Both the position numbers and the translations under genes were made by a program. DNA of 64,000 nt from Novosphingobium sp. (GTDB taxonomy: Bacteria > Pseudomonadota > Alphaproteobacteria > Sphingomonadales > Sphingomonadaceae): positions 1 through 64,000 of the forward strand of contig JACKKY010000007.1 in assembly GCA_024236175.1 (NCBI GenBank), given 5' to 3'. Below, in pieces: positions 60,591 to 64,000 of the stretch (its first letter is position 1; each line of letters opens with the position of its first letter). The notes beneath the pieces are model-generated. The model searched no databases, had not been told where the DNA came from, and worked only from the letters and a program-made list of their open reading frames with translations.

Positions 60591-61259
60591 ATGAAGCTGA
60601 TCATCGGCAACAAGAACTATTCGAGCTGGTCCCTGCGAGGCTGGCTCGCGGCAAAGCAGTCCGGCCTGCATTTCGAAGAACTCACCGTGCCGCTCTATGG
60701 CGAGGAATGGGATCGCAGAAAGCGCCAGACCCAGGATCTTGCCCCTTCGTCCGGCAAGGTCCCGATCCTGTGGGACGGCGATGCCGTGGTGTGGGACAGC
60801 CTCGCCATCGTTGAATACCTGGCCGACAAGGTGGGGCGTGACCGCTTCTGGCCCAAGGCCGACGAAGCCCGGGCGATGGCCCGCTCGATGGTCGCCGAGA
60901 TGCATTCGAGCTATCTGCCGCTGCGCCATGCCTGCCCGATGAACATCCGCCGCCGCATGGAAGGCGTCGAGCTGCCGGACGAGGTCAAGGCCGACATCGT
61001 GCGCATCCTCACCCTGTGGGCCGAAGCGCGCGCGCGTTTCGGCAAGGGCGGGCCGTTCCTGTTCGGCACCTTCTGCGCCGCAGACGTGTTCTACGCACCG
61101 GTGGTGAGCCGATTCCTGACCTATGGTGTGGGCGTACCCGGTTTCGCAGAGGCCTATATGGAGGCGGTCTGGGAGCACGAGTGGATGCAGCAATGGATCG
61201 CCGCCGCCGAAACCGAGGAATGGGTGATCGAACAGTTCGAGGAACCGGCCCGGGCCTGA
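60591..61259 (+). CDS. Glutathione S-transferase family protein
   Basis: The 222-residue protein has an N-terminal thioredoxin-like domain with NYSSWSLRGWLAAKQSGLHFEE, where the Ser pair near residue 11 can activate glutathione, GKVPILWDGDAVVWDSLAIVEYL for glutathione binding, and a helical C-terminal domain. It may conjugate or isomerise an electrophile. It stands alone between DUF2141 (divergent) and the SnoaL-like gene. Confidence 0.9.
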   Translation: MKLIIGNKNYSSWSLRGWLAAKQSGLHFEELTVPLYGEEWDRRKRQTQDLAPSSGKVPILWDGDAVVWDSLAIVEYLADKVGRDRFWPKADEARAMARSMVAEMHSSYLPLRHACPMNIRRRMEGVELPDEVKADIVRILTLWAEARARFGKGGPFLFGTFCAADVFYAPVVSRFLTYGVGVPGFAEAYMEAVWEHEWMQQWIAAAETEEWVIEQFEEPARA

Positions 61260-61267
61260 AGTCTGCC

Positions 61268-61288
61268 GCAGGGCGATTCCAGCCCTGC
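61268..61288 (+). terminator. Hairpin after the GST gene
   Basis: GCAGGGC (61268-61274) and GCCCTGC (61282-61288) form a perfect 7-bp stem with a 7-nt loop starting 8 nt after the GST stop. There is no T-run, so it is not a canonical terminator; it may protect the 3' end. Confidence 0.4.
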
Positions 61289-61492
61289 CTCCTGAAAGCT
61301 TGCTGCCCTCTGCCGCAGGGCCTATTCTCGCGCTGAAGGGGAAGCCGGACTGTCTCCGTTCCTATCGACACAACGGTGGGGTTTTGCTTTCCCTTCACCT
61401 TCCACGACCATCGCTGCATGCCCCACGTTGTGCACGGAACGGTCGCGCTATAGTCTTGCCGCCGGGAGATACAGGAAAGGCAGGACAGGACC

Positions 61493-62017
61493 GTGGCGAC
61501 CACAACAGAAGACTTGCCGGTCGAGCTGAGAGAATGGCTCGACCGCAGCCAGATCACCGAAGCGCTCTACACCTATTGCCGCGCTGTCGACCGGGTCGAC
61601 CGCGAACTGGGCTATTCGATCTGGAACGAGGGCGCGCAAGTCGATTACGGCGAAGCGATCTTCGTCGGCCCGGCTCGCGGCGTGATCGATCATATCTGCG
61701 ACTCACATCTGCAGGGGATCGCGCATTCGCACCAGATCGCGAATGTCATCATCCGGCTCGACGGCGACCGTGCCTTCAGCGAAGCATACGTCAATTCCGC
61801 CATGCGCATGATGCACGAGGGCGAGCTGCTGCAGGTCAACACGCGCGGTCGTTATCTCGACCGCTGGTCGCGCCGGGATGGCCGCTGGGGCATCGACAGG
61901 CGCGTCTTCGTCAACGATTTCGACGAGGTGCGGCGCGCGGTCCCCGGTTCCATCCCGCCCAGGCTCACGCTGGACCGCAACGATCTTTCCTACGCCCTGT
62001 TCGAAGGCCGTCTGTGA
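61493..62017 (+). CDS. SnoaL-like protein, copy 3
   Basis: The 174-residue protein shares the SnoaL pattern with those at 44969 and 45517: SQITEALYTYCRAVDRVDRELGYSIWNEGAQVDYGE and RYLDRWSRRDGRWGIDRRVFVNDF. It is less similar to them than they are to each other. It starts at a GTG (AGGACAGGACC before it). In the 233-bp gap upstream a TATAGT near 61451 might be a promoter -10. Role unknown. Confidence 0.82.
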   Translation: MATTTEDLPVELREWLDRSQITEALYTYCRAVDRVDRELGYSIWNEGAQVDYGEAIFVGPARGVIDHICDSHLQGIAHSHQIANVIIRLDGDRAFSEAYVNSAMRMMHEGELLQVNTRGRYLDRWSRRDGRWGIDRRVFVNDFDEVRRAVPGSIPPRLTLDRNDLSYALFEGRL

Positions 62018-62076
62018 ATGGCGGCAGGCGCCCTGCTTGTTTCCGCGTAGCTTAGCCCATATGCGGTGGTGCAGCC

Positions 62077-63222
62077 ATGAGTGAAGCTGATCCTGCCGTC
62101 CAGAGCGTAGCCGATATGGCGGAAGCGCTGATCGCCTGCCCGAGCGTCACGCCGGCCGCCGGGCTGGTTTTCGATTGCCTGGAAGCGCAGCTCGCGCCGC
62201 TGGGTTTCGCCGTGCACCGCGCCATTACCGGCGAGCCTCCGGACGGGCCGGTGGAAAACCTCTTCGCGATCCGGGAAGGGCCGGAAGGCAGCCGTCATTT
62301 CGCCTTCGCCGGCCATGTCGACGTCGTCCCGCCAGGTGAGGGCTGGACCAGCGCGCCGTTCGCGCCGGAGCGTCGCGGTGACCTGCTCTACGGGCGCGGT
62401 GCGGTCGACATGAAAGGCGCGATCGCGGCGATGGTCGCGGCTGTGCGCGAAATCCCGGCCGAGGCCGGTACGATCAGCTTCGTCATCACCGGCGACGAGG
62501 AAGGTCCGGCGAAGTTCGGCACGCTCGCGCTGATCGATCACATGCGCGAAGTCCGCGCCATTCCCGACCTGTGCCTTGTCGGCGAGCCGACTTCGGTTTC
62601 GCGGCTGGGGGATATGGTCAAGATCGGCCGCCGCGGCTCGGTCAACATCTGGCTGGAAGTGGAAGGCTGCGAAGGCCATGTCGCCTATCCGCACCTCGCC
62701 GACAATCCGGTCCCGAAGCTGGTCGCGCTTCTGGCGGACCTCGACGCACTGGTGCTCGACGAAGGGACCGACTGGTTCCAGCCGTCCAATCTCGAGATCA
62801 CCGACCTCACGGTGGGCAATCCCGCGCATAACGTCATTCCGCCCAAGGCCGGTGCGCGGATATCGATCCGTTTCAACGATCTGCATACCGGCGAGAGCCT
62901 GTCCGAGCGCGTTTCCGGCATCGCCGAGAGCCACGGCGGCACCGCCCGCGCGGTGATTTCCGGCGAGGCCTTCCTGACGAAGCCCGGCGCCTTTTCCGAT
63001 ATGGTGGCCAGCGCCGTCGAAGCCGAGACGGGCATTGCTCCGGAGCTTTCGACAAGCGGGGGAACGTCCGACGCGCGTTTCCTCAAGGTGCTGTGCCCTG
63101 TGATCGAACTGGGCTTGCCCAACGCCACGATGCACAAGCGCGACGAGGCTGCCGCGCTCGCCGATCTAGAAACGCTCGCCCGGATCTACCGGCGAATCGC
63201 CGAAGCGGGGCTGGCCGGATAA
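62077..63222 (+). CDS. dapE: Succinyl-diaminopimelate desuccinylase
   Basis: The 381-residue zinc enzyme of lysine and cell-wall synthesis removes succinate from succinyl-diaminopimelate. Metal ligands lie in FAGHVDVVPPG, GRGAVDMKG and GDEEGP, with a later HNVIPPKAGARISIRFND and the family's TSGGTSDARF near the end. The other dap genes are not in the window. The dicarboxylate symporter starts 17 nt later. Confidence 0.96.
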   Translation: MSEADPAVQSVADMAEALIACPSVTPAAGLVFDCLEAQLAPLGFAVHRAITGEPPDGPVENLFAIREGPEGSRHFAFAGHVDVVPPGEGWTSAPFAPERRGDLLYGRGAVDMKGAIAAMVAAVREIPAEAGTISFVITGDEEGPAKFGTLALIDHMREVRAIPDLCLVGEPTSVSRLGDMVKIGRRGSVNIWLEVEGCEGHVAYPHLADNPVPKLVALLADLDALVLDEGTDWFQPSNLEITDLTVGNPAHNVIPPKAGARISIRFNDLHTGESLSERVSGIAESHGGTARAVISGEAFLTKPGAFSDMVASAVEAETGIAPELSTSGGTSDARFLKVLCPVIELGLPNATMHKRDEAAALADLETLARIYRRIAEAGLAG

Positions 63223-63239
63223 ATTCCAAGGGGACAAGC

Positions 63240-64000
63240 ATGCTTCGCTTCTGGTTCGCAATCCCGCTCTGGCGGCGAGTCATCGCGGCGCTTGTCCTGG
63301 GTATCGTCACCGGCATCCTGCTCGGTCCGGAAGCGGAAAGCATCAAGTGGATCGGCGACTTCTTCATCAAGTCGATCAAGATGCTGGTCGTTCCACTCAT
63401 CTTCGTATCGATCGTGGGCGGCGTCGCTTCCATCGGCGACCTGCGCAAGCTTGGCGCGGTGGGCTGGCGGGCGCTGGTGCTGTTCCTGGTCACCGGCCAG
63501 GTAGCCGTATGGCTCGGCCTTGCCCTGGGCACCTTCTTCACCCCGGGCCTGGGCGTCGATACCAGCGCGATCGAGCTGGGGCCGATACCCGAACCGAGCC
63601 AGACGACCGCCGTCGACATGATCCTTTCGCTGGTGCCGGAAAGCCCGATCCAGGTGATGGCCGATGCACAGGTCCTGCCGCTGATCGTCTTCGCGCTGCT
63701 GATAGGAATCGGCATCGTCATGGCCGGGGAGGAAGGCGGCCCGGTCGTACGCGTCTTCGACAGCGGCGCGGCGGTCATGCAGAAGGTCACGATGATCGTC
63801 ATGGAACTCACGCCGTTCGGCGTGTTCGCGCTCATGGCTTGGGTGGCGGGAACCCTTGGGCAGGATGCGCTGTTCGCACTCGCCAAGCTGGTGGCGCTGA
63901 ACTACCTCGGCTGCCTGCTGATCATCGGGGTAATGTACACCTCGCTGATCCGCTTACTGGCGAAGCTGCCTATCCACGATTTCTTCCGCGGGATCGTCGA
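63240..64000 (+). CDS. Dicarboxylate/amino acid:cation symporter (DAACS family), 5' part
   Basis: The window ends inside this gene after 253 codons. It begins MLRFWFAIPLWRRVIAALVL, and KMLVVPLIFVSIVGGVASIGDLRKLG is the DAACS signature of DctA/GltP-like transporters; MADAQVLPLIVFALLIGIGI and ELTPFGVFALMAWV follow in the family order. It takes up C4-dicarboxylates or glutamate with protons or sodium. AAGGGGACAAGC precedes the ATG. Confidence 0.93.
   Translation, partial: MLRFWFAIPLWRRVIAALVLGIVTGILLGPEAESIKWIGDFFIKSIKMLVVPLIFVSIVGGVASIGDLRKLGAVGWRALVLFLVTGQVAVWLGLALGTFFTPGLGVDTSAIELGPIPEPSQTTAVDMILSLVPESPIQVMADAQVLPLIVFALLIGIGIVMAGEEGGPVVRVFDSGAAVMQKVTMIVMELTPFGVFALMAWVAGTLGQDALFALAKLVALNYLGCLLIIGVMYTSLIRLLAKLPIHDFFRGIV

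Overview
The window is high-GC DNA (about 65% by eye) from an alphaproteobacterium, most likely Sphingomonadales (Erythrobacteraceae or Sphingomonadaceae). This rests on three things: neighbourhoods typical of alphaproteobacteria (hemD-hemC divergent from tsaD-gpsA; rpmH-rnpA-yidD-yidC-engB), a strong bias to oxidative catabolism (Rieske oxygenase, P450 with ferredoxin, TauD, luciferase-like enzymes, SnoaL-like proteins, DUF3617 lipoproteins), and dispersed intergenic repeats of the kind common in sphingomonads. Nothing in the sequence fixes the genus. No rRNA, tRNA, CRISPR array, transposase, integrase or prophage was seen.

Layout. 1-3.2 kb: the 3' part of thiC, a PhnA-domain gene, then an AT-rich two-gene island (DGQHR-domain protein plus a protein with a HEPN-like Rx6H motif). 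The island follows a second, degenerate copy of the thiC 3' end. 3.2-9.3 kb: hpf, an AbrB-Doc toxin-antitoxin pair, yaiI, aqpZ, small metabolic or unknown genes, and a HigB-HigA pair whose toxin lacks a normal start codon. 9.3-14.3 kb: an HTH protein, REP-like repeats, a Rieske ferredoxin, a Rieske oxygenase and an FNR-type regulator. 14.3-25.5 kb: DsbD-like reductase, phosphatase, UbiH-like hydroxylase, the heme genes hemC and hemD (hemD fused to a HemX-like membrane domain), tsaD, gpsA and a flippase. 25.5-33.3 kb: a vWA-OmpA-microprotein-HhH envelope operon, SMI1/KNR4, ferredoxin and P450, a 2OG oxygenase, and a HigA-like regulator fused operonically to an AT-rich DUF4238 gene. 33.3-40 kb: uvrB, PQQ glucose dehydrogenase, AGCS symporter. 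40-55 kb: a catabolic region with a four-gene leftward operon facing a SnoaL pair, then TauD, hydrolase, luciferase-like, SDR, FkbM, comM and an internally duplicated protein. 55-64 kb: the rpmH-engB ribosome and membrane insertion operon, GST, dapE and the start of a dicarboxylate symporter.

The best candidate for an undescribed system is the DGQHR plus HEPN-like pair at 1222-3176. It is clearly foreign by base composition, operonic, and sits directly behind a relic of a divergent thiC. Second is the DUF4238-HigA operon at 32254-33295, where an AT-rich gene sits in the place expected for a HigB toxin. Third is the unassigned catabolic operon at 40.2-46.0 kb.

All family assignments come from reading motifs in translated sequence; no database search was run.
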